A DNA stretch of 64,000 bases from Sphingomonas sp. S2M10 (GTDB taxonomy: Bacteria; Pseudomonadota; Alphaproteobacteria; Sphingomonadales; Sphingomonadaceae): NCBI RefSeq assembly GCF_012650175.1, contig NZ_JAAILI010000056.1:242342-306341 (forward strand), in the 5' to 3' direction. Positions 1-8,271 of this stretch are shown here, in pieces. The stretch's first letter is position 1; every line of letters begins with the position of its first letter. Below the pieces are notes generated by a model. That model saw only the letters and a program-made list of their open reading frames with translations. It was not told the origin of the DNA and made no database searches. Both the position numbers and the translations under genes were made by a program.

Positions 1-11
1 GGCGAAGAAGC

Positions 12-2555
12 GTGCCTGACGCCGACAGCCTCGCCCGCTACAACGCCAAGCGCGACTTCGCCAGGACGGCGGAGCCCGCCGGCAAGCTGGCGAAGAGCGG
101 CGGCAACCGCTTCATCGTCCAGAAGCATGATGCGACGCGGCTTCATTGGGACTTCCGGCTGGAAGTGGACGGCGTGCTCAAGAGCTGGGCGGTGACGCGC
201 GGGCCCAGTCTCGATCCCGACGAGAAACGGCTGGCGGTTCGTACCGAGGACCATCCGCTCTCCTATGCCGATTTCGAGGGGACGATTCCCAAGGGCGAAT
301 ATGGCGGCGGCACGGTGATGCTGTGGGACACCGGCACCTGGGCGCCGATCCCGGGCAAGAGCGCCAAGGATCTGGCGAAGGGCCATCTCCATTTCGTGCT
401 GCACGGCGAGCGGATGCAGGGCGAATGGCTGCTGATCCGGCTAAAACCCAGGGGCAAGGAGAAGGCCGAGAACTGGCTGCTCCGCAAGATCAACGACGAG
501 CATGCCGGCGCCACGGACGAGTTGGTCGAGACGGGGCTGACGAGCGTCACCACCGGCCGAACGATGCAGGAGATTGCCGAGGGCGCCAAACCCAAGATCC
601 TCCCCGGAACGGGGAGGGGGACCAAGGCGCGCAGCCGCTTGGTGGAGGGGGAGCCCGGCAAGGGAGGCCGGTCCGGAAAGGGCACCGCCCAGCCGAAGCC
701 CCCCTCCACCACCGCTTCGCGGCGGTCCCCCTCCCCGTCCCGGGGAGGATCGAAGGCGCTGCCCTTCCAATCCCCCCAGCTCGCCACGCTGGTCGACACC
801 GTCCCCACCGGCAACCAATGGCTCCACGAGATCAAATATGACGGCTATCGCGCGCTGATCGCGACCGGCAGCGGCGGGCCCAAGATCTACACCCGCTCCG
901 GCCTCGACTGGACGCACAAATTCCCCGGCATCGCCGAAGCCGCCGCCACCCTGCCCCCCGGCGCGCTGATCGACGGCGAGATCGTCGCGATGAAGGGCGA
1001 CAAGCCCGATTTCTCCACGCTGCAAGACGCGATTTCCGCCGGCGGCGAGGGGCTGCTCTGCTTCGCCTTCGACCTGCTCGCCGAGCGCGGCGAGGACATG
1101 ACCGCCCAGCCTCAGATCGAGCGCAAGGAACGGCTGCGCGCGCTGCTGGGCGACGCCGACGATCGCATTCGCTTCTCCGAGCACATCATCGGCCAGGGCG
1201 AGAAGCTGTTCGAGAGCATGTGCCGCGAAGGCTTTGAGGGCGTCGTCTCGAAGCGCGCCGATGCGCCCTATCGCGGCGCGCGCAGCAAGGCGTGGCTCAA
1301 GATCAAGTGCACGCAGCGGCAGGAATTCGTGATCCTGGGATGGAGCGCCTCCAGCGCCAAGGGCCGCGGCTTCAAGTCGCTGCTGCTCGGGCTGAACGGA
1401 CCCGAGGGGCTGGTCTATGCCGGCAAGGTGGGGACGGGGTTCAATACCGAGACGCTGCTCTCGCTACGCGAGCGCCTCGACAAGCTCGCCGCCGATAAGC
1501 CCGCCGCCAAGGTCCCGCGCCCGGAGGCACGCGGCGCGCATTGGGTGAAGCCCGAACTGGTCGCGGAAGTCGCGTTCGCCGAGTTCACGGCGGAAAAGGT
1601 CGTCCGCCACGCCAGCTTCCTCGGCTTGCGCGAAGACAAGCCGGCCGATGCGGTGGTCGCCGAAGAGCCGGCAGCACTTCCCGAAACTGCGCCCTCCTCG
1701 ATCAAGATCAGCAGCCGCGACCGGGTGATCTTCCCCGAATCGAAGCTCACCAAGGGCGACCTCGCCGACTATTATGCCGCCGTCGCGCCGATCGCGCTGC
1801 CCTGGCTCGCCGAACGCCCGATCAGCCTGGTCCGCTGCCCGCAGGGCCGCGCAAAGCAGTGCTTCTTCCAGAAGCACGACGCAGGCAGCTTCGGCGAGCA
1901 GGTCCATCATGTCGAGATCCGCGAGAAGGACGGTTCGACCGAGCCCTATCTCTACGTCTCCGATGCCGACGGCATGCTCGCCTGCGTGCAGATGGGCACG
2001 ATCGAGTTCCATGGCTGGGGATCGCGCGTCGCCGATGTCGAAAAGCCCGATCGCCTGGTGTTCGATCTCGATCCCGACGAGGGCCTGGACTTCGACGTGG
2101 TCAAGAAAGCAGCCGAGCATCTGAAGGAACAGCTCGCCGAGATCGGGCTGACCAGCTGGCCGATGCTCTCGGGCGGCAAGGGCGTGCACGTCGTCGTGCC
2201 GCTGGTCCCGCAGGCCGAGTGGCCGGCCGCCAAGAGCTTCTGCGAACGCTTCGCCCGCGCGCTCGCCCAGGCCGAGCCCGAGCGCTTCACGGCCAACCTG
2301 AAGAAGGCGAGCCGGACGGGGCGCATCTTCATCGACTATCTGCGCAACCAGCGCGGATCGACCGCTGTGCTCCCCTATGTGGCACGCGCTCGCGCCAACG
2401 CGCCGGTCGCTGCCCCCGTTACCTGGACCGAGCTCAGGACCATCAGTAGCGCGGCTGCCTTCACCATCAACGACGCTGCCGTGCTGATCGAGCGCGCTGC
2501 CAGCCGCGCGCTGCGCGGTTGGGGTACCGCCGACCAGACGATCCCCGATTTGTAA
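12..2555 (+). CDS. ligD: ATP-dependent DNA ligase D (PE-LIG-POL), non-homologous end joining
   Basis: LigD trims, fills and seals double-strand breaks together with Ku. The 847-residue product has the three expected domains in the order phosphoesterase, ligase, polymerase. The N-terminal part carries the 3'-phosphoesterase signature (FIVQKHDATRLHWDFRLE, then PKGEYGGG). The ligase lysine is K275 in EIKYDGYR. The polymerase part has the metal-binding DLDPDE near residues 685-690 and SGGKGVHVVVPL. The domains are joined by a Pro/Ser/Gly-rich linker around residues 200-250. GTG at 12 gives the usual family length, but the true start could lie just outside the window. No Ku gene is in view. It stands 60 bp from the sigma gene and is probably a separate unit. 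Confidence 0.93.
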   Translation: MPDADSLARYNAKRDFARTAEPAGKLAKSGGNRFIVQKHDATRLHWDFRLEVDGVLKSWAVTRGPSLDPDEKRLAVRTEDHPLSYADFEGTIPKGEYGGGTVMLWDTGTWAPIPGKSAKDLAKGHLHFVLHGERMQGEWLLIRLKPRGKEKAENWLLRKINDEHAGATDELVETGLTSVTTGRTMQEIAEGAKPKILPGTGRGTKARSRLVEGEPGKGGRSGKGTAQPKPPSTTASRRSPSPSRGGSKALPFQSPQLATLVDTVPTGNQWLHEIKYDGYRALIATGSGGPKIYTRSGLDWTHKFPGIAEAAATLPPGALIDGEIVAMKGDKPDFSTLQDAISAGGEGLLCFAFDLLAERGEDMTAQPQIERKERLRALLGDADDRIRFSEHIIGQGEKLFESMCREGFEGVVSKRADAPYRGARSKAWLKIKCTQRQEFVILGWSASSAKGRGFKSLLLGLNGPEGLVYAGKVGTGFNTETLLSLRERLDKLAADKPAAKVPRPEARGAHWVKPELVAEVAFAEFTAEKVVRHASFLGLREDKPADAVVAEEPAALPETAPSSIKISSRDRVIFPESKLTKGDLADYYAAVAPIALPWLAERPISLVRCPQGRAKQCFFQKHDAGSFGEQVHHVEIREKDGSTEPYLYVSDADGMLACVQMGTIEFHGWGSRVADVEKPDRLVFDLDPDEGLDFDVVKKAAEHLKEQLAEIGLTSWPMLSGGKGVHVVVPLVPQAEWPAAKSFCERFARALAQAEPERFTANLKKASRTGRIFIDYLRNQRGSTAVLPYVARARANAPVAAPVTWTELRTISSAAAFTINDAAVLIERAASRALRGWGTADQTIPDL

Positions 2556-2615
2556 CCGCTTCGTCACGAGACTTTCGCACGCGCCGCCTAGCGGAGCGTA
2601 CGGGAAGGCAGGTCC

Positions 2616-3191
2616 GTGCGCACAGCTTCGTCCGAGATCATTCGCTGGGTGGCGCTGCACGTGGTGCCGCAGGAGCCGCAAATACGGGCGGCGCTGCGCC
2701 GCGCCCGCGTGACCGAAGCGGATATCGACGACCTGATCCAGGAAGCCTATTGCCGCTTCGCCGCGATGGACAGCGTGGCGCATGTCGATCGGCCCGGCGC
2801 CTATTTCATGCAGATGGTGAAGAACCTCTGGCGGGATCAGCTGCGCCGTTCGCAGGTCGTGCGGTTCGAGGAAGTTACGGAAATCGCCCAGTGGCTCGTC
2901 GAAGCAGAGGAACTGGGCGTGGAAGCGGCGGTAGCGGCGCGCGAGCAGGTGCGGATGGTGGAGAAGCTGCTCGCCAACCTGCCCGAACGGTGCCGCACCA
3001 TCTTCACGCTCAAGCGGATCGAGGGGCTGCCGCAAAGAGAGATTGCGCGGCGGCTCGGGGTAAGTGAAAGCATCGTCGAGAACGATGTGCAGAAGGCGCT
3101 CCGGAGCATCCAGCGCGCGATACGAACCGAGGGGTTCGAGAAGGAAGAATTGGGCGTTGGCGAACCGCGGCGACACCGCATCCCGGCTTGA
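2616..3191 (+). CDS. ECF RNA polymerase sigma factor, FecI-like
   Basis: This 191-residue protein is an extracytoplasmic-function sigma factor. Region 2 is seen as DIDDLIQEAYCRF near residues 37-49. Region 4 is the helix-turn-helix LPQREIARRLGVSESIVEN near residues 131-150. It begins with GTG at 2616 and overlaps the anti-sigma gene, so the two are translationally coupled. The arrangement sigma factor, FecR-like regulator, TonB-dependent transducer is the known FecI-FecR-FecA surface-signalling unit. The likely target is the receptor gene just downstream. The identity as ECF sigma is secure; the inducing substrate is inferred only from the neighbouring phosphatase. Confidence 0.9.
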   Translation: MRTASSEIIRWVALHVVPQEPQIRAALRRARVTEADIDDLIQEAYCRFAAMDSVAHVDRPGAYFMQMVKNLWRDQLRRSQVVRFEEVTEIAQWLVEAEELGVEAAVAAREQVRMVEKLLANLPERCRTIFTLKRIEGLPQREIARRLGVSESIVENDVQKALRSIQRAIRTEGFEKEELGVGEPRRHRIPA

Positions 3192-4119
3192 CGACGAGGC
3201 TGCCCGCTGGGCGGCCCGCATCGATGCATCGCCCGACACCGCGCCGCCCGGCCTTGATCGCTGGCTGGGCGCGGACCCGGCGCATGCCGGCGCGCTGCTG
3301 CGCGCGCAGGCGACGCTGGTGATGCTGGGCGGCACCGCCCCCGAGGCGTTGGCGCTCGACACGGAACCGCCCGCCAGGCCGCGTGCCCGACTTTGGTGGA
3401 TCGGCAGCGCGGGCGCGGCGCTCGCCGCCTCGCTGGCCGCCGCCGCGCTGCTGCTGCCCTCGCGCGGCGAGGCGATCCGCACCGGCATCGGCGACGTGCG
3501 ATCGGTGGCGCTGCAGGACGGTTCCTCGATCGCCGTCGATGCGCGCAGCGATCTTGTCACCCGCATCGGCAGCACGGCGCGCACCGTCGCGCTCCACGAC
3601 GGCAAGGCGCTGTTCCGCGTCCGCCACGATGCCGCCGCGCCGTTCCGCGTGACGGTGGGCGACGTCACCATCACCGATATCGGCACCGTGTTCCAGGTCG
3701 ATGCCGATCGCGCCGCCGAGACGGTGGACGTGCTGGTGAGCGAAGGCGTGGTCGACGTCGCCGCGCCGGGTGGCAGCTTCCGCCTGAGCGCCGGCCAGCG
3801 GGCGCGCTTCGCGCTCAACGGTGCCGCGGCGGCGACGATCGAGCGCGTCGATGCGCCCGGCATCGACCGCGCGCTCGGCTGGACCAGTGGCCGGCTCGAT
3901 CTCGACGGCGAGACATTGGGCGAGGCGGTGGCCGAGCTCAACCGCCACAACCAGCTGCAGATCCGCCTCGCCAATCCGGCGCTGGCGGGCGAGAAGCTGT
4001 ACGGCGCCTTCCGCATCGACGATCCCGCCGGCTTCGCCCAGAGCGTCGCCATTGGCCTCGACACCCGCGCGCGGATCGGCAGCGACGCGATTCTCATCGG
4101 CAATCCGGAAAAAAAATAG
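3157..4119 (+). CDS. FecR-family anti-sigma regulator
   Basis: This gene encodes an inner-membrane regulator that would hold the ECF sigma factor and receive the signal from the receptor's STN domain. I chose the TTG at 3157 because an AAGGAAG Shine-Dalgarno lies 8 bases upstream and the resulting N-terminus (LANRGDTASRLDDEAARWAARI) matches the FecR N-terminal domain; this gives 320 residues and a 35-base overlap with the sigma gene. A single membrane segment follows a basic Arg-rich stretch (WIGSAGAALAASLAAAALLL). The periplasmic FecR domain follows (GDVRSVALQDGSSIAVDARS). A 3' STN-binding type region ends the protein. Confidence 0.85.
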   Translation: MANRGDTASRLDDEAARWAARIDASPDTAPPGLDRWLGADPAHAGALLRAQATLVMLGGTAPEALALDTEPPARPRARLWWIGSAGAALAASLAAAALLLPSRGEAIRTGIGDVRSVALQDGSSIAVDARSDLVTRIGSTARTVALHDGKALFRVRHDAAAPFRVTVGDVTITDIGTVFQVDADRAAETVDVLVSEGVVDVAAPGGSFRLSAGQRARFALNGAAAATIERVDAPGIDRALGWTSGRLDLDGETLGEAVAELNRHNQLQIRLANPALAGEKLYGAFRIDDPAGFAQSVAIGLDTRARIGSDAILIGNPEKK

Positions 4120-4197
4120 CCCGCGGTTAAGGAAATCGCGGCGCCTACCGTCAGGCCCATGAGAACCGCGCCATTCCGGCGCGATGGGGTGGAAGAC

Positions 4198-6972
4198 ATG
4201 ATCTCGAAGAATCGCTGGCTCGGCGCGACGGCTGTCGTGGCGATGAGCACGCTCGCCCAGCCGGCGCTGGCGCAGGTGCAGAGCTTCAACATTCCCGCGC
4301 AGGACGTGACGCACGCGGTGCGGCTGTTCGCGCGCCAGGGCGGCGTGCAGATCCTCGTCGCGGGGAGCGTCGGCGGGGGCAGGCGGATCAACGCGGTTTC
4401 GGGCAAGATGCCGGTTGGCGAGGCACTGCAGCGGATGCTCGCGCATACCGGCCTCGCCGCGCGCAGCACCGGCCCCGGCCGCTACGTGATCGTCGCGGAA
4501 GAGCGGCCCACCCAGACCAGCCAGGCCGAGCCGGACACGGTCGAGGGCCCGGCCGACATCGTCGTCACCGGTTTCCGCGCCTCGCAGCGCGAGGCGGTGG
4601 CCGAGAAGCGCGCCGCCGACAACGTCGTTGAGACGCTCCATGCCAATGATGTGGGCAAGCTGCCCGACCAGAATGTCGCCGAGGCGATCAAGCGCCTGCC
4701 GGGCCTGTCGGTCGCCAATGATCAGGGCGAGGGTCGCTATGCGATCGTCCGCGGCATCGACCCAAGCCTGCTCAACGTGACGCTCAATGGCCAGACGCTG
4801 CCCGCGCCCGAGCCCGCCGGCCGCCAGGTGAAGCTGGACGATCTGCCCTCGGCGATGATCCAGTCGGTCTCAGTCACCAAGTCGCTGCTGCCGAACCAGG
4901 ATGCCAATGCGATCGCCGGCGAAGTCGCGATCCGTACCCGCACCGCATTCGACAGCGCGAAGCCCTTCTTCCTCGACGCCCGCGCCGCGCAGGGCTGGTA
5001 TTCGCTCAACCACAAGGTGCCGTATGAGCTCGACGCCACCCTGGGCGGCCGCTTCGGCGCGCAGGAACAGTTCGGCGCGGTGGTCTCGGTCAATTATTCC
5101 GAGCGGCCGATCCAGAGCGAGAATTATCAGGGCTCGACCGCCTTCAATGCCGCCGGCGTGCCCGACGGCAATGGCCTGCGCGAGTACAACCTCACCCGCA
5201 AGCGGCTGGGCGTGGTCGGCAATTTCGACTGGCACGCGAGTGACACGGTGAAGCTGTACCTGCGATCCAGCTATTCGAAGTTCGAGGACCACGAGACCCG
5301 TGACCAGAACCGGATCGCGATCACCAGCTTCGGCACGACGCTGAAGGGCACCGGCACGATCCTCGTCCGCCGCCGCAACGAGAACGACAACACCAAGTCG
5401 GTGACGCTGGGCGGCGAATTCGGCGAGGTGGCGGGCGGCACGCTGGAGGCTTCGGGCAACTGGACCCGCGCCGAAAAGGACGATCCGCTACGCAGCGAAT
5501 TCACCTTCACCACCGCCAAGGGCGCGCTGACGCTCGCCTACGATCCGTCGACCTATCCCTACACGCTGGCACCGACGACGCCGGCCTTCGCGACGCCGTC
5601 GCTGTTCACCTACAGCAAGGTCAATTTCGACCAGCGTAGCACCTATGAGGAACTGTGGCAGGGCCGGTTCGACTATAGCCACGACGTGGCGATCGGTGAC
5701 GGCTCCACCATCAAGCTCGGCGGCAAATATCTCAGCCGCGAGAAGGTCAACGATCAGAACAAGACCAATTACAAGACCGGCAGCGCGAAATGGACGCTGG
5801 CCAACCCGGTCGGCTATCCGGGCGAGAGCGATTTCTACGACGGCATGTTCGGCTTCGGCACCCGCATCAACTATGACGTGGCCAAGGCCTATTTCGACGC
5901 CAATCCCAATGCGGTGGCCATCGACAAGAGCGGCACGATCAGCGACACGCTGGCCAACGACTTCGGCGTCAAGGAAAAGATCGCCGCGGGCTATGTGATG
6001 GCGACGCTGAACTTCGGCGGCCTCACCCTGGTGCCCGGCGTACGCGTCGAACATACCGAGGATGACGTAAAGGCGAAGCTGGTCAACGCCGCCTCGACGC
6101 TGGCCGACGGCTACAACAGCTTCGGCCACACCCGCTATACCGATGTCTTCCCCGGCGTGAACGCCAAGTTCGCGATCACCCCCACCCTGATGCTGCGCGG
6201 CGCGGTGACCACCTCGATCGGCCGGCCCAACTACGCCAATCTCGCGCCCTATGTGCTGGTGGACACCAGCGATCCGGCGGTGGCAGCGCTCTCGCTCGGC
6301 AATCCCGGCCTCAAGCCCTATCGCGCGGTGAACTATGACGCGGCGCTGGAATATTACCCAGCGCCGGGCTCGATCCTGTCGGCAGGCTTCTTCCACAAGC
6401 AGATCGACAACCCGATCTACAGCAACACCAACCGCCAGACCAACGTCACCGCCGCGGGCGTCACCTATGCGGCGGCCAACGTCACCAGCCTGCTCAACGC
6501 CGATTCCGAGCAGGTCACGGGCGTCGAGGGCAATGTGCAGGTGCAGTTCACCTTCCTGCCCGGCGTGCTGAGCGGCTTCGGCGTCTCGGCCAACTTCACC
6601 CATGTCTGGGGCCATGCCAGTGCAAGCGTGATCCGCGCCGGGGACGTGCCGCTCGCCTATCAGTCGAACAATGTCGGCAATGCGCAGATCTTCTTCGAGA
6701 AATATGGGGTGAATGCGCGCGTCGCGTTCAACTACCGCTCGTCCTACCTCGACACGATCGCAGCGATTGCGGCTGCCGACCAGTATACCGACGGCAACGG
6801 CCAGCTCGACGTGCATCTCGGCTATCAGGTGACGCCGCAGTTCACGCTGTTCGGGGACGCGATCAACCTCACCGACGCGCCGTGGCGGCGGTACATCGGC
6901 ACGAAGAACCTGCTCGTGGAGCGCGAGCGCTATGGCACCCAGCTGCGCGGCGGCGTGCAGATCCACTTCTGA
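4198..6972 (+). CDS. TonB-dependent outer-membrane receptor with STN signalling domain
   Basis: The 924-residue product is an outer-membrane active-transport receptor of the FecA transducer type. After a signal peptide ending ALAQ (cut near residue 26) there is a Secretin/TonB N-terminal domain (FNIPAQDVTHAVRLFARQGG). The plug domain follows (VGKLPDQNVAEAIKRLPGLS), then a long beta-barrel ending in an aromatic residue (GVQIHF). ATG at 4198 is preferred over the one at 4159 because it directly starts the signal peptide and has GGGGTGGAAG upstream. The plug sequence resembles the sphingomonad/Caulobacter TonB receptors usually tied to carbon or phosphate substrates. The STN domain plus the sigma/FecR pair imply that ligand binding turns on this gene. 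The phosphatase downstream suggests an inositol-phosphate or other phosphate ester ligand, which is inference. Confidence 0.92.
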   Translation: MISKNRWLGATAVVAMSTLAQPALAQVQSFNIPAQDVTHAVRLFARQGGVQILVAGSVGGGRRINAVSGKMPVGEALQRMLAHTGLAARSTGPGRYVIVAEERPTQTSQAEPDTVEGPADIVVTGFRASQREAVAEKRAADNVVETLHANDVGKLPDQNVAEAIKRLPGLSVANDQGEGRYAIVRGIDPSLLNVTLNGQTLPAPEPAGRQVKLDDLPSAMIQSVSVTKSLLPNQDANAIAGEVAIRTRTAFDSAKPFFLDARAAQGWYSLNHKVPYELDATLGGRFGAQEQFGAVVSVNYSERPIQSENYQGSTAFNAAGVPDGNGLREYNLTRKRLGVVGNFDWHASDTVKLYLRSSYSKFEDHETRDQNRIAITSFGTTLKGTGTILVRRRNENDNTKSVTLGGEFGEVAGGTLEASGNWTRAEKDDPLRSEFTFTTAKGALTLAYDPSTYPYTLAPTTPAFATPSLFTYSKVNFDQRSTYEELWQGRFDYSHDVAIGDGSTIKLGGKYLSREKVNDQNKTNYKTGSAKWTLANPVGYPGESDFYDGMFGFGTRINYDVAKAYFDANPNAVAIDKSGTISDTLANDFGVKEKIAAGYVMATLNFGGLTLVPGVRVEHTEDDVKAKLVNAASTLADGYNSFGHTRYTDVFPGVNAKFAITPTLMLRGAVTTSIGRPNYANLAPYVLVDTSDPAVAALSLGNPGLKPYRAVNYDAALEYYPAPGSILSAGFFHKQIDNPIYSNTNRQTNVTAAGVTYAAANVTSLLNADSEQVTGVEGNVQVQFTFLPGVLSGFGVSANFTHVWGHASASVIRAGDVPLAYQSNNVGNAQIFFEKYGVNARVAFNYRSSYLDTIAAIAAADQYTDGNGQLDVHLGYQVTPQFTLFGDAINLTDAPWRRYIGTKNLLVERERYGTQLRGGVQIHF

Positions 6973-6986
6973 AGGAAGACGCTACG

Positions 6987-8195
6987 ATGAAACTGCGGAT
7001 CGGTCTGGGGCTGGCCCTCGCCATCGGTTCCCCGGCGGTCGCCGGCACCCGCCCCGCCGATCCCCTGGTGGTGGACCGGGTGGTGCTGCTGATGCGGCAC
7101 GGCGTGCGGCCGCCCACCAAGGCACCGGCCATGCCGCCCGAGGTGACGCCCGAGCGCTGGCCGGACTGGCCGGTGCAGCCGGGCTGGCTCACCCCGCACG
7201 GCGCGACCGCGGTGGCGCGGCTCGGCACGGCGGACGGCGCCGCGCTGCGCCGCCACCGGCTGCTGCCCGCCCGGGGCTGCCCGGCACCTGCCGCGATCCG
7301 CATCGTCGCGGATAGCGACCAGCGTACGATCGCAACTGCCAGGGCCTGGGCGGCGACGCTGGCACCGGGCTGCACGCTTGCCATCGATCATCGCCCGCAA
7401 GACGTGGCCGATCCGCGCTTCAACGCGATCGAATCGGGCAGGGCTCCCCTCGATCCCGCCAAGGCGGACGCGGCGGTGATGGCGGACGTCGGCCCCGGCG
7501 GGTTCGCCGCGCTCGACGCGCGCTACAAGCCGCTGCTGGCTCGGCTCGACGCCATCCTGTGCGGCACCCCTCGCCCGGGCTGCGGCGTCTCCGCCACGCC
7601 GACCGGCCTCGCTCCCGCCCGCGCCGACAAGCGCCCCAAGCTGACCGGGGCGATCGACCGCGCCTCCACCGCCGCGCAGATCCTGCTGCTGGAGACGGCC
7701 GAGGGCATGCCGATGGCGCAGATCGGCTGGGGCCGCGCGACGCTCGCCGACGTGACCGCACTCGGTGCATTCCACGCGCTCGAATTCCGCATCCTCGCCC
7801 GCCCGCGCGCGGTTGCCGCGGCGAACTTTGCGGCGCTGGCCGACATCGTTCGCGAAGGACTGGCCGATAGCGGCCCGCAGGTGACGATGATCTCCGGCCA
7901 CGACACCAATATCGCCAATCTGGGCGGGCTGTTCGACGTGCACTGGCGTGTTCCCGGCTTCGCCGCCGACGATCCCGTGCCGGGCGGCGCGCTGGTGCTG
8001 GAGCGGCTGCACGACCGTACGGGCAAGCGCTACGTCCGCCTCCGCTACCGCGCCCAGACGCTGGCGCAGCTCCGCCGCGCCGCGCCGTTCGGGCCGAAGG
8101 GACCGCACGATCAAAACCTTTCGGTCCCCGGCTGCAACGCGCGCGGCGTTGCCGGGTTATGTACCCTGGAGGAGGCGATCGCCCGGCTCGGCTGA
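6987..8195 (+). CDS. Histidine acid phosphatase (phytase / AppA-type), periplasmic
   Basis: This secreted phosphatase removes phosphate from organic esters. The 402-residue protein has an N-terminal signal peptide (cut near AVAG). The phosphohistidine signature is RHGVRPP at about residues 36-42, and the proton-donor pair is the HD of SGHDTNIAN near the C-terminal third. Paired cysteines (GC, CG, CNARG..C) fit a disulfide-bonded periplasmic enzyme. It starts 14 bases after the receptor stop with GAAGGAAG as ribosome site, so it is probably co-transcribed with the receptor. A phytase or glucose-1-phosphatase specificity cannot be told apart from motifs alone. Confidence 0.85.
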   Translation: MKLRIGLGLALAIGSPAVAGTRPADPLVVDRVVLLMRHGVRPPTKAPAMPPEVTPERWPDWPVQPGWLTPHGATAVARLGTADGAALRRHRLLPARGCPAPAAIRIVADSDQRTIATARAWAATLAPGCTLAIDHRPQDVADPRFNAIESGRAPLDPAKADAAVMADVGPGGFAALDARYKPLLARLDAILCGTPRPGCGVSATPTGLAPARADKRPKLTGAIDRASTAAQILLLETAEGMPMAQIGWGRATLADVTALGAFHALEFRILARPRAVAAANFAALADIVREGLADSGPQVTMISGHDTNIANLGGLFDVHWRVPGFAADDPVPGGALVLERLHDRTGKRYVRLRYRAQTLAQLRRAAPFGPKGPHDQNLSVPGCNARGVAGLCTLEEAIARLG

Positions 8196-8271
8196 GCAGG
8201 TCCCGCCCATCTCCCGTGTTGCATGGCACCATGGTTTCGCCCATCACCGCGGCCGAGAAGGGAACGCAGCC

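Noticed and set aside
1464..4469. A 1001-codon open frame on the minus strand
   Set aside because: It spans antisense to ligD, the sigma factor, fecR and the receptor. High GC makes long antisense frames common, and the plus-strand genes have clear domains.
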